Positions 1 to 12,832 are shown, counted from the stretch's first letter. The stretch: 64,000 nucleotides of DNA from Variovorax sp. J22P240 (GCF_030316855.1 NZ_JASZYR010000002.1:558001-622000); one strand, 5' to 3'. Notes: generated by a model from the sequence alone, not told the origin. A program made the numbers and translations.

Positions 1-798
1 AGCCGTCAAGGCCTGCAACTCTTCGTTCGTGAAGCCGGCCCGCGCACGGGCCTCCAGATTGAATGGAGCCTTCAGGCGCGGCGCCTCGTGCCGCCGGTAC
101 AGCACGCGGTAGTGTGCGATCGGGTCGAGGCCCTGGCGCTCGCACAGCCAGCGGTACCAGCGGTTGCCGATAGCCACATGTCCGACTTCGTCGCGCAGGA
201 TGATGTCGAGGATCGCGCAAGCGGCCAGCGCGTCCGGCGTGTTCACGCGGCGCAGCTTGGCCTGGATCAGCGGCGTCGCGTCCAGACCGCGCGCTTCGAG
301 GGTGCGAGGCACCAAGGCCATGCGGGCGACCACGTCGTCCTTGGTCTTCTCGCACATGTTCCACAGGCCGTCATGGCCGGTGAAATCGCCGTAGCTCCAG
401 CCCATGCCACGAAGATGGTCGTGCAGCAGCATGAAGTGCTGGGCCTCCTCGTCGGCCACGCGCAGCCAGTCGCGGTAGTAGGCCTCGGGCATGCCGTCGA
501 AGCGCCAGGCCGCGTCCAGGGCGAGGTTGATCGCATTGAACTCGATATGGCAGATCGAATGGATCAGCGCGGCGCGGCCTTCCGTCGTGAACGGCGAGCG
601 CTTCTCGACTTCGGTGGCGGAGACGCGCAGCGGACGCTCGGGGCGGCCAGGGACGCCGGCTTCGTCGCCTTCCGTGCGGATGGGCTCCGTGGGCATCGGG
701 TGCAGGATGGATTGCGCGACCGTGGCGTGCGTCGCGGCCACCTTGAGGTCGGTATCGGTGAGGCGCAGTGCGGCCAGGGCGCCAAGGCGGGGGTGCAT
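1..798 (-). CDS. DUF455 family ferritin-like protein (3' end outside window)
   Basis: The reading frame is open from an ATG at 798 down to position 1 without a stop, so the C-terminus is cut off by the window. The first 266 residues resemble the DUF455 ferritin-like family: helical segments with Glu/His motifs such as HICHIEFNAINLALDA and DEEAQHFMLLHDHLR, and later DEVGHVAIGNRWYRWL, which look like the Glu/His ligands of a di-metal four-helix site. The enzymatic role of the family is not established; it is distantly related to MiaE-type hydroxylases. The gene is divergent from the gamma-carbonic anhydrase gene, with 38 bp between the starts. Family assignment is fairly secure, function is not. 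Confidence 0.8.
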   Translation of the reverse strand, partial: MHPRLGALAALRLTDTDLKVAATHATVAQSILHPMPTEPIRTEGDEAGVPGRPERPLRVSATEVEKRSPFTTEGRAALIHSICHIEFNAINLALDAAWRFDGMPEAYYRDWLRVADEEAQHFMLLHDHLRGMGWSYGDFTGHDGLWNMCEKTKDDVVARMALVPRTLEARGLDATPLIQAKLRRVNTPDALAACAILDIILRDEVGHVAIGNRWYRWLCERQGLDPIAHYRVLYRRHEAPRLKAPFNLEARARAGFTNEELQALTA

Positions 799-801
799 CC
801 C

Positions 802-807
802 TACAAT
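802..807 (+). promoter_or_regulatory. Candidate -10 box for the carbonic anhydrase-like gene
   Basis: TACAAT matches the sigma-70 -10 consensus at five of six positions and lies 30 bp before the ATG at 837. A Shine-Dalgarno-like CTGGAGA at 821-827 follows it. No convincing -35 hexamer is visible, so this is a weak call. Confidence 0.3.
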
Positions 808-836
808 TCTAGTTTTCGACCTCTGGAGACATCGCG

Positions 837-1361
837 ATGGCCCTTTACGAACTCGACGGCGTGGCACCCCAACTCGGCGAAGGCGCATGGGTCGCCGATA
901 GCGCTCAGGTCATGGGCAACGTGGTGCTCGCCGAGAACGCGAGCGTCTGGTTCGGCGCGGTGCTGCGGGGCGACAACGAGGCGATGCGCCTCGGGCGCAA
1001 CAGCAACGTGCAGGATCTGTCGATGCTCCATTCCGACCCCGGCTGCCCGCTGACCATCGGCGACAACGTGACGATCGGCCATCAGGTCATGCTGCACGGC
1101 TGCACGATCGGTGACAACTCGCTCATCGGCATCCAGGCGGTGATCTTGAATAACGCGAAGATCGGCCGCAATTCCATCGTTGGCGCCGGCAGCGTCGTGA
1201 CCGAGGGCAAGGAGTTTCCTGACAACTCGCTCATCATCGGATCGCCGGCGAAGGTGGTGCGCACGCTCGACGATGCCGCCGCCGCGAAGCTGCGGCATGG
1301 CGCCGAGCACTATGTGGAAAACGGCCGTCGCTTCGCGAAAGGCCTCAAGAAAATCGCCTGA
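837..1361 (+). CDS. Gamma-carbonic anhydrase family protein (left-handed beta-helix)
   Basis: This 174-residue protein is built of hexapeptide repeats (for example [24 protein letters not shown]) that form a left-handed beta-helix, with a short helical C-terminus. His65 (LSMLH), His82 and His87 (GHQVMLHG) match the three metal ligands of gamma-class carbonic anhydrases such as Cam and YrdA, so a zinc or iron site is likely. YrdA/PaaY-type members include proteins with weak or no measured CO2 hydratase activity and thioesterase relatives, so the reaction is uncertain. Length is typical of the family. The ATG is preceded by CTGGAGA. It is followed at 23 bp by hslO on the same strand. Confidence 0.88.
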   Translation: MALYELDGVAPQLGEGAWVADSAQVMGNVVLAENASVWFGAVLRGDNEAMRLGRNSNVQDLSMLHSDPGCPLTIGDNVTIGHQVMLHGCTIGDNSLIGIQAVILNNAKIGRNSIVGAGSVVTEGKEFPDNSLIIGSPAKVVRTLDDAAAAKLRHGAEHYVENGRRFAKGLKKIA

Positions 1362-1384
1362 AAGGGCGGGAGAGAGAGTCTCAA

Positions 1385-2383
1385 TTGAGCGAGTTGCACA
1401 AGTTCCTGTTCGACGGCCTGCCTGTGCGCGGCATGATCGTGCGACTGACCGATGCCTGGCAGGAAATCCTGGCGCGCCGTGCGTCCAATACAGGCACCGG
1501 CGCCTATCCGGCCCCGGTGGCAGAGTTGCTGGGCGAGATGACGGCCGCGGCCACGCTGATGCAGGCCAACATCAAGTTCAACGGCGCGCTCATCCTTCAG
1601 ATCTTTGGCGACGGCCCGGTCAAGATCGCGGTCGCCGAAGTGAAGCCCGATCTGAGCCTGCGCGCCACCGCCAAGGTGGTGGGTGAGCTCGCCGCCGATG
1701 CGCGTCTGCCCGACATGGTCAACGTCAAGAACAAGGGCCGCTGCGCGATCACGCTCGACCCCAAGGACAAGCTCCCGGGCCAGCAGCCGTACCAGGGCGT
1801 GGTGCCGCTGTTCGGCGACCGCGGCGAAAAGCTCGACAAGCTCAGCGACGTGTTGCAGCACTACATGCTGCAAAGCGAGCAGCTCGATACGACGCTGGTC
1901 CTTGCGGCCGACGACAAGGTGGCTGCAGGCCTCCTGATCCAGCGCCTGCCGGTCAAGGGTGAAGCCAACCTCGAAGGCACATCCCGCAGCGATCATGACC
2001 AGTCCAACGAGGACGAGATCGGCCGCAACGAGGACTACAACCGCATTTCCATTCTTGCCTCGAGCCTGACGCGCGACGAACTCCTGACACTGGATGTGGA
2101 CACCATCCTGCGTCGTCTTTTCTGGGAAGAGAAACTGCTGCGCTTCGAGCCGCAGGCCGGCTTGCTTGGACCGCATTTCGCATGCACCTGCGGGCGCACG
2201 CGGGTCGCGAACATGATCCGTGGGCTTGGCGTGGAAGAAGCGGAGAGCATCCTTGCCGAGCGTGGCGACATCGAGGTCGGTTGCGACTTCTGCGGCAAGC
2301 AGTACCGCTTCGATGCGGTCGATGCCGCGCAGATATTTACCGCGCCGGGGGATCAGATGCCGGGTACGGCGGTGGTGCAGTAG
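1385..2383 (+). CDS. hslO: Hsp33 redox-regulated chaperone HslO
   Basis: Hsp33 is a cytoplasmic holdase switched on by oxidation. The zinc-binding C-terminal switch is visible: Cys267 and Cys269 (CTC) followed 30 residues later by Cys300 and Cys303 (CDFC), the CxC...CxxC arrangement that holds zinc when reduced and forms disulfides on oxidative and heat stress. The N-terminal substrate-binding domain starts with LHKFLFDGLPVRGMIVRL. At 332 residues it is about 40 longer than E. coli Hsp33, partly from an insertion around residues 190-215 rich in Asp/Glu/Asn. The start is a TTG with a purine-rich GGGAGAGAGAG upstream; no nearer ATG fits the conserved N-terminus. It ends 13 bp from a convergent gene. 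Confidence 0.95.
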   Translation: MSELHKFLFDGLPVRGMIVRLTDAWQEILARRASNTGTGAYPAPVAELLGEMTAAATLMQANIKFNGALILQIFGDGPVKIAVAEVKPDLSLRATAKVVGELAADARLPDMVNVKNKGRCAITLDPKDKLPGQQPYQGVVPLFGDRGEKLDKLSDVLQHYMLQSEQLDTTLVLAADDKVAAGLLIQRLPVKGEANLEGTSRSDHDQSNEDEIGRNEDYNRISILASSLTRDELLTLDVDTILRRLFWEEKLLRFEPQAGLLGPHFACTCGRTRVANMIRGLGVEEAESILAERGDIEVGCDFCGKQYRFDAVDAAQIFTAPGDQMPGTAVVQ

Positions 2384-2396
2384 GGCGGTTCAACCT

Positions 2397-3395
2397 TCAT
2401 GGCTGGGGCGCGGAGCGTCTCGTCCCGGCCTCGAAGGCGCTGAACCGGATGTCCGGTGCGCTGGTGTTGTGGCGCGAAGGCACTGTGCGGCCGAAGCGGA
2501 CCTGTGCCGCCTCGAGCGTGGAGACCGAAGGCAGCTCCCGCGTCTGCAGAGCAGAAGTGGGCGTCGCCCGCCAGCTCACCGCGCTCATGTCCGCGTTGTC
2601 GGCGGTCACGTACATCGAGCGCAGCATCGCGAAGGGCTGGTCGCCCCGCGTCGGCGGCTTCAGGGACACATTGAGCGCAGTGCGTTTCTCGCTGATCTCC
2701 GCGACCTTCACGTCGACACGGCCGCCGCCGACGAAGCGAACGCGAAAGGCGAGTGGCCTCATACTGACGTCGATCGATGCGATGTTGACCACCGGCCGGC
2801 CGTCCGTCCCGACCCGCCCCATCAAGAAGGACGAGCCGTAGACGCCGTCGCCGAAGCGCGCTGGCGGGAGCGGTTTGAGGCGCCAGTAGCCGTCGGCCGG
2901 ATACATCACCAGCGCTTCGAGCGGCTTGGCACCGGGCTTCTTCGCATAGACCTGCAGCAGATGGATGTCATCCTCCACTCGCTTGCCGACACGCACCGGC
3001 ACCCGGTGCGGCCGCCAGAAGCTGGGCAGCGTGATGCCGACGATCATCCAATCCTTGCCGTCGTGGAATACGACGCGGCGCGGCTTGAAGGGGTAGCTCG
3101 GGTCCGTGGGATGCGCGCCGCCGTCGAAGTTGCAGTTGGAAAAGTCGGGCGCGGTGATGTCGGCCTTGATGTCGGCCAGGTAGATTGGTTGCAGCGCTTC
3201 GACCCGGAAGCGGGCAATATTCCGGCCGCTGAGGGTCATGGACACGTTGTCCTCCTCGGCGCAAGCGGTGGGGCGCGTCTGGTTCTCGACGGTCACGGTG
3301 GCCGGTGCGGCTCGTGCCGACGCGCATACGAAGCATGTCACGGCCAGGAAAGCCGCTATCTGGACTTTGAGTTTGAGTAGCGATGGACTTGCCAT
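2397..3395 (-). CDS. Exported protein of unknown function
   Basis: I do not recognise a family. The 332-residue product begins with a clear Sec signal (basic LLKLK, then a hydrophobic stretch to about residue 26 and an ARA cleavage site near residue 29), so the mature protein is probably periplasmic. The mature part is mostly beta-like with two cysteines (PTAC, SNCN) in its first third that could form a disulfide. The ATG at 3395 was chosen because it directly precedes the signal peptide; the frame extends further upstream but runs there through the preceding NTPase gene. It is the last gene of the minus-strand pyrG-eno-ftsB run, 23 bp after the NTPase gene. Confidence 0.75.
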   Translation of the reverse strand: MASPSLLKLKVQIAAFLAVTCFVCASARAAPATVTVENQTRPTACAEEDNVSMTLSGRNIARFRVEALQPIYLADIKADITAPDFSNCNFDGGAHPTDPSYPFKPRRVVFHDGKDWMIVGITLPSFWRPHRVPVRVGKRVEDDIHLLQVYAKKPGAKPLEALVMYPADGYWRLKPLPPARFGDGVYGSSFLMGRVGTDGRPVVNIASIDVSMRPLAFRVRFVGGGRVDVKVAEISEKRTALNVSLKPPTRGDQPFAMLRSMYVTADNADMSAVSWRATPTSALQTRELPSVSTLEAAQVRFGRTVPSRHNTSAPDIRFSAFEAGTRRSAPQP

Positions 3396-3418
3396 GGGGT
3401 CTTGTGGTGTCTTCTGCA

Positions 3419-4075
3419 CTAAGGGCGCCGGGCCACCAAGTCGCTGAACAGCCTGTGCTCGCACGCGGGATCGGAACATTTGTCGCATGGCCAGAACCAG
3501 GGCCGCTGGTCGCCGCCGATGCGGCCCCTGCTCGACGCATTTCCCGCGGCTTCCGCGCTCGCGTTGATGGCGTTCCATGCATTGGCGAGTCGCTCCGAGC
3601 CACGTCCATGGATCACGGAGTAGGGCGTTCCCGAGCGGGCGAAGGCTGCGCGCAACGATGCGTCCACCCGGTCGCGTTGCTCCTCCTCGATGCTGCTCGG
3701 CAGGTCGAGCGCCATGAGCAGCGTGATCGCATAGCCGCGGTGTGCCGTCAGTGCATTCGCATACAGCGCGTCGTCGTTGAAGAGGATGTCGTTGTGAACC
3801 GCTGGCGTCAGGGCCGTCGTGTCGGCCACGACCACCCCCTGTTCGGCCGCGGATGCGATGAGTCGGGTCTGTTCGCGGGCGATAGCCGCCAGTTCGACGG
3901 CGTTCGGACTGCGCCGCTCGCGCACTCGCCATTCGTGCGAGACGTCCGCCACCAGGGTGGCCACGATGCCGCGCTGCAAGATCCGCGCTGCGAGCGCGTT
4001 CGCGAGTTTGGTCTTTCCGGTGCCGTGGGCGCCGAGCAGCGCGATGACGCAGCCAGCGGGGAGATCGGGCGTCAT
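3419..4075 (-). CDS. P-loop NTPase (AAA_28/NadR-like ATP-binding protein)
   Basis: The 218-residue protein has a Walker A motif near its N-terminus (LLGAHGTGKTKLANAL, residues about 11-26) and a downstream VVADTTAL that could act as Walker B. This resembles small kinase-like P-loop proteins (AAA_28 or NadR-type). The last 25 residues carry a cysteine cluster, CDKCSDPACEH, that could bind zinc. Substrate is unknown. The frame is open for 82 codons upstream, but that part overlaps ftsB, and the ATG at 4075 places the P-loop at the usual distance. Gaps of 23 bp on both sides indicate cotranscription with ftsB and the exported protein gene. Confidence 0.75.
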   Translation of the reverse strand: MTPDLPAGCVIALLGAHGTGKTKLANALAARILQRGIVATLVADVSHEWRVRERRSPNAVELAAIAREQTRLIASAAEQGVVVADTTALTPAVHNDILFNDDALYANALTAHRGYAITLLMALDLPSSIEEEQRDRVDASLRAAFARSGTPYSVIHGRGSERLANAWNAINASAEAAGNASSRGRIGGDQRPWFWPCDKCSDPACEHRLFSDLVARRP

Positions 4076-4098
4076 GGGGCCGCCGAGATCGAAGTCAT

Positions 4099-4374
4099 TC
4101 AGCGCGTGATCTGCACGAAGACTTCGTTGGGCTTGACCATGCCGAGCTCCTGCCGGGCACGTTCCTCGACCATCTCCAGACCCTCTTTGAGGTCGTTGAC
4201 CTCGTTGGCGAGACGTTCGTTGTTCAAGGCGGCGCGGGAATTGGCTTCCTTCTGGTCCGCCAGCTTCTCCTGCAGCTGTGCGACCTCGCGCACGCTGCCG
4301 CGCCCGGTCCAGAGCTGCCACTGAAGGATCAGCAGCAGGAGGACCAGGATGATCGGGACGATGCGTGATCGCAT
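4099..4374 (-). CDS. ftsB: Cell division protein FtsB
   Basis: This bitopic protein of the FtsQLB divisome complex has 91 residues: a short cytoplasmic N-terminus, a transmembrane helix (about residues 4-22, rich in Ile/Leu/Val, then WQLW), and a periplasmic leucine-zipper-like coiled coil (about residues 30-75, with heptads such as LQEKLADQKEANSRAALNNE). The tail GMVKPNEVFVQI resembles the conserved FtsB C-terminus that contacts FtsQ. It lies 19 bp downstream of eno, the usual eno-ftsB pairing of proteobacteria, which supports the call. Confidence 0.93.
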   Translation of the reverse strand: MRSRIVPIILVLLLLILQWQLWTGRGSVREVAQLQEKLADQKEANSRAALNNERLANEVNDLKEGLEMVEERARQELGMVKPNEVFVQITR

Positions 4375-4393
4375 GGCGCCTGATCCGGGGAGA

Positions 4394-5707
<1,314 letters not shown>

Positions 5708-5793
5708 TCACTCAATATCCAAATCATGCCACTCCCCATTCGCGAGATACCGCAGAACCGGCTCCGCCGGGCTGTTGGTTGGGGGGGAGCCTG

Positions 5794-6080
5794 CTAGACA
5801 CCTTCGACCACGATCATGCGCATGATCGCTGCGCCCTGGCGCGAAGCGCGGGCCTTGCCGTATTCGGGGGAGTCGTTGAATTTCTTCGCGGCCTCGACGG
5901 TCGGGAACTTGAGGATCACGAGACGCTGGGGATTCCAGTCGCCTTCGAGCACTTCGACCTTGCCGCCGCGCACGCAGACTTCGGCGCCGTGCGCCTTCAT
6001 GGCCTCGGTGGACCACTTCTTGTATTCCTCATACTGCGTCGGATTCGTGACTTCGACGTTGGCGATGATGTAGGCACTGG

Positions 6081-6084
<4 letters not shown>
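5794..6084 (-). CDS. DUF1330 domain-containing protein
   Basis: This 96-residue protein has the ferredoxin-like (dimeric alpha-beta barrel) DUF1330 pattern: an N-terminal strand [21 protein letters not shown], a central [13 protein letters not shown] and a later [22 protein letters not shown]. Family function is not established. Its ATG overlaps the kdsA stop codon by 4 bp (ATGA), so it is translationally coupled to kdsA, an arrangement consistent with a stable operon partner between kdsA and eno. Confidence 0.88.
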
Positions 6085-8682
<2,598 letters not shown>

Positions 8683-8691
8683 CTGCCGGCC

Positions 8692-9918
8692 ATGCAAGAA
8701 CTTGGCGGCAAACACATTGTTTTGGGGCTCACGGGGGGCATCGCCTGCTACAAGTCGGCGGAGTTCTGCCGGCTGTTGGTCAAGGCCGGCGCTACCGTAC
8801 AGGTCGTGATGACCGAGGCGGCCATGCAGTTCATCACGCCGGTGACGATGCAGGCGCTGTCCGGGCGTCCGGTCTACACCTCGCAATGGGACGTGCGCGA
8901 GGTCAACAACATGCCCCACATCAACCTGAGCCGTGAAGCCGATGCGATCGTGCTTGCGCCTGCCAGCGCCGATTTCATCGCGCGGCTCGTGCAGGGGCGC
9001 TCCGACGAACTCCTGAGCCTGATGTGCCTGGCCCGGCCGGTGGACCGGGTGCCCTTGCTCATCGCGCCGGCCATGAACCGCGAGATGTGGAGCCATCCAG
9101 CGACGCAGCGCAACCTGCGGCAGGTCGATGCCGATGGCGCCCGGGTACTGGGCGTGGGCAATGGCTGGCAGGCCTGCGGCGAGACGGGCGACGGCCGCAT
9201 GCTCGAAGCCGATCAACTGCTGGACGAAGTCATTGCCCAGTTCCAGCCCAAGGTGCTGGCGGGCCAGCACGTGGTCGTGACGGCGGGGCCGACCTTCGAG
9301 GCGCTCGATCCGATCCGCGGCATCACCAACCACTCGTCCGGCAAGATGGGCTTTGCCGTTGCACGCGCCGCACGCGATGCCGGCGCCGAAGTCACGCTGG
9401 TGGCCGGACCCGTGCACCTGCCGACGCCGCGAGGCGTGCGCCGCGTCGACGTGCTGTCGGCGCAGCAGATGCTCGAAGCGACGCTGCATTCGGTTCAGAG
9501 CGCCTCGATCTTCATCGCGACGGCTGCCGTTGCCGACTGGCGCCCGGCCGCGCACAGCGAGCAGAAGATCAAGAAGGACGGCACCGGCAAGCCGCCGGCG
9601 CTGCAGTTCGTCGAAAACGAGGACATCCTGCTGACCGTCGCCCAGGGCCCGCGTGCCAAGGGCGGTCAGTTGTTCTGCGTGGGCTTCGCAGCCGAAAGCG
9701 AAAACCTCGCGGAACATGCCAAGGCCAAGCGCGAGCGCAAGGGCATTCCGCTCCTGGTCGGCAACATCGGGCCTCTGACCTTCGGGCAGGACCACAACAG
9801 CCTGTTGCTGGTCGATGCCAAGGGCGTGCGGGAGCTGCCGCGCGCCCCCAAGCTCACGCTGGCGCGCGAGCTGGTCGCGGAGATCGCGGCCCGTTTGCCG
9901 GCCGGGCTCCACCCATGA
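8692..9918 (+). CDS. coaBC: Bifunctional phosphopantothenoylcysteine decarboxylase / phosphopantothenate-cysteine ligase
   Basis: CoaBC carries out two consecutive steps of coenzyme A synthesis: ligation of cysteine to phosphopantothenate (CoaB) and FMN-dependent decarboxylation to phosphopantetheine (CoaC). In the 408-residue protein the CoaC domain comes first, with [17 protein letters not shown] for FMN binding, the catalytic His in NNMPHINLS and the PAMNREMW clamp. The CoaB domain follows from about residue 190 ([35 protein letters not shown]). It is followed by dut, as in many bacteria, through a short bridging reading frame described in the findings. Confidence 0.97.
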   Translation: MQELGGKHIVLGLTGGIACYKSAEFCRLLVKAGATVQVVMTEAAMQFITPVTMQALSGRPVYTSQWDVREVNNMPHINLSREADAIVLAPASADFIARLVQGRSDELLSLMCLARPVDRVPLLIAPAMNREMWSHPATQRNLRQVDADGARVLGVGNGWQACGETGDGRMLEADQLLDEVIAQFQPKVLAGQHVVVTAGPTFEALDPIRGITNHSSGKMGFAVARAARDAGAEVTLVAGPVHLPTPRGVRRVDVLSAQQMLEATLHSVQSASIFIATAAVADWRPAAHSEQKIKKDGTGKPPALQFVENEDILLTVAQGPRAKGGQLFCVGFAAESENLAEHAKAKRERKGIPLLVGNIGPLTFGQDHNSLLLVDAKGVRELPRAPKLTLARELVAEIAARLPAGLHP

Positions 9919-9952
9919 ATCAACAGCCATCGCAATACCAAAGGCGCAATCA

Positions 9953-10399
9953 GTGAAAGTCGACGTTCGAATCCTCGATCCCCGCATGCAGGACCAACTG
10001 CCGGCCTATGCAACCCCCGGCAGTGCCGGACTGGACCTGAGGGCCTGTCTCGATGCGCCCATCACGCTGGAACCGAATGCATGGCAACTGGTGGGAACGG
10101 GCATCGCGATCCATCTGGCCGATCCCGGCTTTGCGGCCATGATCCTGCCGCGCTCGGGGCTGGGCCATAAGCACGGCATCGTTCTCGGCAACCTGGTCGG
10201 CCTGATCGACAGCGACTACCAGGGCGAGCTCAAGGTCAGCGCGTGGAACCGCAGCGACACGCCTTTCGTGCTGCAGCCAATGGAGCGGCTGGCCCAACTG
10301 GTGATCGTTCCGGTCGTTCAGGCGCAATTCAATGTCGTGGCCGAGTTCCCGCCCAGCGAGCGCGGCGAGGGCGGCTACGGTTCGACCGGCAAGCACTGA
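9953..10399 (+). CDS. dut: dUTP diphosphatase (dUTPase)
   Basis: Dut hydrolyses dUTP to dUMP and pyrophosphate, keeping uracil out of DNA. The 148-residue trimeric-type enzyme shows the five conserved motifs in order: [41 protein letters not shown] and the C-terminal [13 protein letters not shown]. The start is the GTG at 9953, which gives VKVDVRILD; the open frame continues upstream into coaBC but has no better start with the right length. The upstream AAAGG is a weak ribosome site, so coupling to the upstream gene is likely. Confidence 0.96.
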   Translation: MKVDVRILDPRMQDQLPAYATPGSAGLDLRACLDAPITLEPNAWQLVGTGIAIHLADPGFAAMILPRSGLGHKHGIVLGNLVGLIDSDYQGELKVSAWNRSDTPFVLQPMERLAQLVIVPVVQAQFNVVAEFPPSERGEGGYGSTGKH

Positions 10400-10596
10400 A
10401 AGGCCTTGGTGAAGGCGCCGCTGTAGGCCCGGTCCTTCATCGGCGCACAAGGCGTGCCCACGCGTAAAGAATGGAACCACAGACGCGGTTGCGCGTCGAA
10501 GGTTTCAACATGTGTTCAAGGTCATCGCGCGCGCCTGCGCTGCGTTGATCCACATGCAGGGCGCGCATGGGCCGTGCCGTTTCGAGGAACTACATC

Positions 10597-11088
10597 ATGA
10601 AAATCTCCATTCGTTCGCTTTCCGTCACCGCTTCGCTTCTGGCCCTCGCCACGTTGACCGCCTGCGTGGCGCCAGCACCGGTCTATCAGACGACCCACTA
10701 TCCATACCAGCCGGTGCAGCCGGTCGCGCAGGGGCCCTACGTCGAATACGGTCGCGTGGCCAACATCGAGGTCATCCGCAGCCAGACCGCGGGCACCCCC
10801 ACGACGGGCGGCGGTGCAATCGCCGGCGGCTTGCTCGGCGGTGTGCTGGGCAACCAGATCGGCAGCGGCAACGGCCGCACGGCGGCCACCGCGCTGGGCG
10901 TAGTCGGCGGTGCCTTGCTGGGCAACAGCGTCGAGGCCAATCGCAGCGGCCCGCGCGCCTATGAAAGCTTCCGCGTCTCCATCCAGACGGACAACGGCGG
11001 CTATCGCGCATTCGACGTGCCGACCCCCGGCGACCTGCGCATTGGCGATCGCGTCCGCATAGACAACGGACAGATCTCGCGCTTCTGA
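10597..11088 (+). CDS. Glycine-zipper 2TM domain lipoprotein (SlyB-like)
   Basis: The 163-residue product has a lipoprotein signal with lipobox LTAC at about residue 23 (ATLTACVAP) and so is expected at the outer membrane. A Pro/Tyr/Gln-rich linker is followed by a glycine-zipper segment (GGGAIAGGLLGGVLGNQIG and GVVGGALLGNSVEA) typical of the SlyB/PcpY and Rick_17kDa families. The C-terminal 50 residues form a small beta domain (ESFRVSIQTDNGGYRAFD, GDRVRIDNGQI). The ATG at 10597 has GAGGAAC upstream and starts the signal; an in-frame ATG at 10567 would add ten residues of poor signal-peptide character. Role is probably envelope integrity. Confidence 0.85.
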   Translation: MKISIRSLSVTASLLALATLTACVAPAPVYQTTHYPYQPVQPVAQGPYVEYGRVANIEVIRSQTAGTPTTGGGAIAGGLLGGVLGNQIGSGNGRTAATALGVVGGALLGNSVEANRSGPRAYESFRVSIQTDNGGYRAFDVPTPGDLRIGDRVRIDNGQISRF

Positions 11089-11107
11089 TCGCGACGCAGC
11101 AACGGTG

Positions 11108-11134
11108 AAAAAGCCGGGCAATGCCCGGCTTTTT
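11108..11134. terminator. Bidirectional rho-independent terminator
   Basis: The inverted repeat AGCCGGGC-AAT-GCCCGGCT is flanked by an A run on the left and a T run on the right, so it can end transcripts from both sides. It lies between the converging glycine-zipper lipoprotein and FKBP genes. Confidence 0.9.
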
Positions 11135-11153
11135 CATGCGAGCTTGGAGGGAT

Positions 11154-11678
11154 TCAGTGCAGCAGGTCGTTGCCGGGCGCCGTGGGCGGCACCTTGAAAA
11201 AGCCCGTGCCTGCCGTGCCGCGCCCGATCTCTTCTTCAGTCGCCTCGCGCACCGACTTCACGGTCATGTCCAGCCGGATCGCGATGCCAGCCAGCGGGTG
11301 GTTGCCGTCCAGCACCAGATGATCCGGATAGATTTCACTCACCGTGTAGAGCACATCCTTGGGCATATCCGGGTTCACGCCTTGCGGCAACGCGGCGCCG
11401 TCGAAAGTCATGCCTTCCTCCGTGCCTTCGGGGAAGAGGGTGCGGGGCTCGAGAAAGAGCAACTGGTCGTTGAAGTCGCCGAAAGCCTGCTCGGGTTCGA
11501 GTTGAAGTTGCACCCGGGCGCCGGGGCCATGGCCCATGAGGGCGGCCTCGATGGCCTCGAAGAGATCGTCGCCGCCGACCAGAAATTCCACGGGATCGTC
11601 GAGCACGTCCAGGACTTCGCCCAGCGTGTCTTTCAGCGTCCAGGTCAGGCCGACCACGCATTGTTCAGAGATTTCCAT
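11154..11678 (-). CDS. FKBP-type peptidyl-prolyl isomerase (SlyD-like)
   Basis: The 174-residue protein matches the SlyD/FkpB class of prolyl isomerases, in which an FKBP domain is interrupted by an insert-in-flap chaperone domain. Visible elements are VVGLTWTLKDTLGEVLD, the PVEFLVGGDDLFEAIEAAL segment, the insert around FGDFNDQLLFLEPRTLF, and the return to FKBP at VLDGNHPLAGIAIRLDMTV. It lacks the His-rich metal tail of E. coli SlyD. It is probably cytoplasmic and helps folding. Its start region abuts the divergent oxygenase gene (14 bp between the ATGs). Confidence 0.9.
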   Translation of the reverse strand: MEISEQCVVGLTWTLKDTLGEVLDVLDDPVEFLVGGDDLFEAIEAALMGHGPGARVQLQLEPEQAFGDFNDQLLFLEPRTLFPEGTEEGMTFDGAALPQGVNPDMPKDVLYTVSEIYPDHLVLDGNHPLAGIAIRLDMTVKSVREATEEEIGRGTAGTGFFKVPPTAPGNDLLH

Positions 11679-11692
11679 TGCAGAATTCTCCC

Positions 11693-12832
11693 ATGGAGAT
11701 TGATCAACCCTTGACCTTGCTCGGTGGACTGAGCGCGCAACAGTTCATGCGCCGCCACTGGCAAAAGAAGCCACTGCTGGTTCGCCAGGCCGTGCCCGCG
11801 ATGGTGCCACCGATTGCGCGACCAGAACTGTTCGACTTGGCGGCGCGTGAAGAGGTCGAATCTCGCCTCATCCGGCATGGCAAGTCGGGCTGGACGCTCA
11901 AGCACGGCCCGTTCGCGCGCCGAGCGCTGCCGTCTCTCAAGCAACCCGGCTGGACGCTGCTGGTTCAGGGTGTCGACCTGCATCACCAAGGCGTGCACGA
12001 ATTGTTGCAGCAGTTCCGATTTGTTCCCGATGCCCGGCTCGACGACGTGATGATCAGCTACGCCAGCGACGCCGGTGGCGTCGGCGCGCATTTCGACAGT
12101 TACGACGTGTTCCTGCTGCAGGCGCAGGGGCGACGACGCTGGTCGATCGGCAAGCAGCGCGATCTGCGCCTCCAGCCCCATGTCCCGCTCAAGATCCTCG
12201 CGCAGTTCGAGCCCGAGCAAAGCTTTGTGCTCGAAGCCGGGGACATGCTCTATCTGCCGCCGCGCTACGCGCACGATGGAGTGGCAGAGGGCGATGACTG
12301 CATGACCTATTCGATCGGCCTTCGCTCCCCGGCCGCTGCGCCGCTCGGCGCGGACCTGCTCGCACGTATCGCAGAGGCCCAGGCCGAAGCCGTGGAGGAC
12401 GCGGCAGCACAAGCCGCCGTGCACTATCGCGATCCGGCGCAGCCCGCGCTCGACACACCGGCGGCGATGCCGTCTGCCTTGCAGGCCTTTGCCCGCGAGG
12501 CCGTACTGTCCGCCATGCGCGACGGCGACATCATCGACCGTGCGCTCGGCGAATCGATGACCGAGCCCAAGCCGACGGTCTGGTTCGACCAGGGTGAAGC
12601 GCCATCCCAACTGAACGCCGTCGCCCTTGACCGCCGCACGCGCATGCTCTACGACGAGCGCCATCTCTACATCAACGGCGAGAGCTTTCGTGCCTCTGGT
12701 CGCGATGCCAAGCTCATGCGACGTCTCGCGGATCAGCGAGGGCTCGGGCCACGCGATCTTGCGCGCGCGAGCGATGACGCGCTGGCGCTCCTGAGCGATT
12801 GGTGTGAAGCGGGGTGGGTACATGCCGAATGA
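11693..12832 (+). CDS. JmjC/cupin ribosomal protein oxygenase (RoxA/YcfD type)
   Basis: This 379-residue Fe(II)/2-oxoglutarate oxygenase resembles RoxA (YcfD), which hydroxylates an arginine of ribosomal protein L16. The N-terminus LLGGLSAQQFMRRHWQKKPL is typical of the group. The iron triad is visible as the HxD in GVGAHFDSYDVF and the distal His in LPPRYAHDGVA. A C-terminal winged-helix-like dimerisation domain follows. The ATG at 11693 is preferred over a TTG at 11678, which would overlap the divergent FKBP gene. L16 as substrate is inferred from the family. Confidence 0.9.
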   Translation: MEIDQPLTLLGGLSAQQFMRRHWQKKPLLVRQAVPAMVPPIARPELFDLAAREEVESRLIRHGKSGWTLKHGPFARRALPSLKQPGWTLLVQGVDLHHQGVHELLQQFRFVPDARLDDVMISYASDAGGVGAHFDSYDVFLLQAQGRRRWSIGKQRDLRLQPHVPLKILAQFEPEQSFVLEAGDMLYLPPRYAHDGVAEGDDCMTYSIGLRSPAAAPLGADLLARIAEAQAEAVEDAAAQAAVHYRDPAQPALDTPAAMPSALQAFAREAVLSAMRDGDIIDRALGESMTEPKPTVWFDQGEAPSQLNAVALDRRTRMLYDERHLYINGESFRASGRDAKLMRRLADQRGLGPRDLARASDDALALLSDWCEAGWVHAE

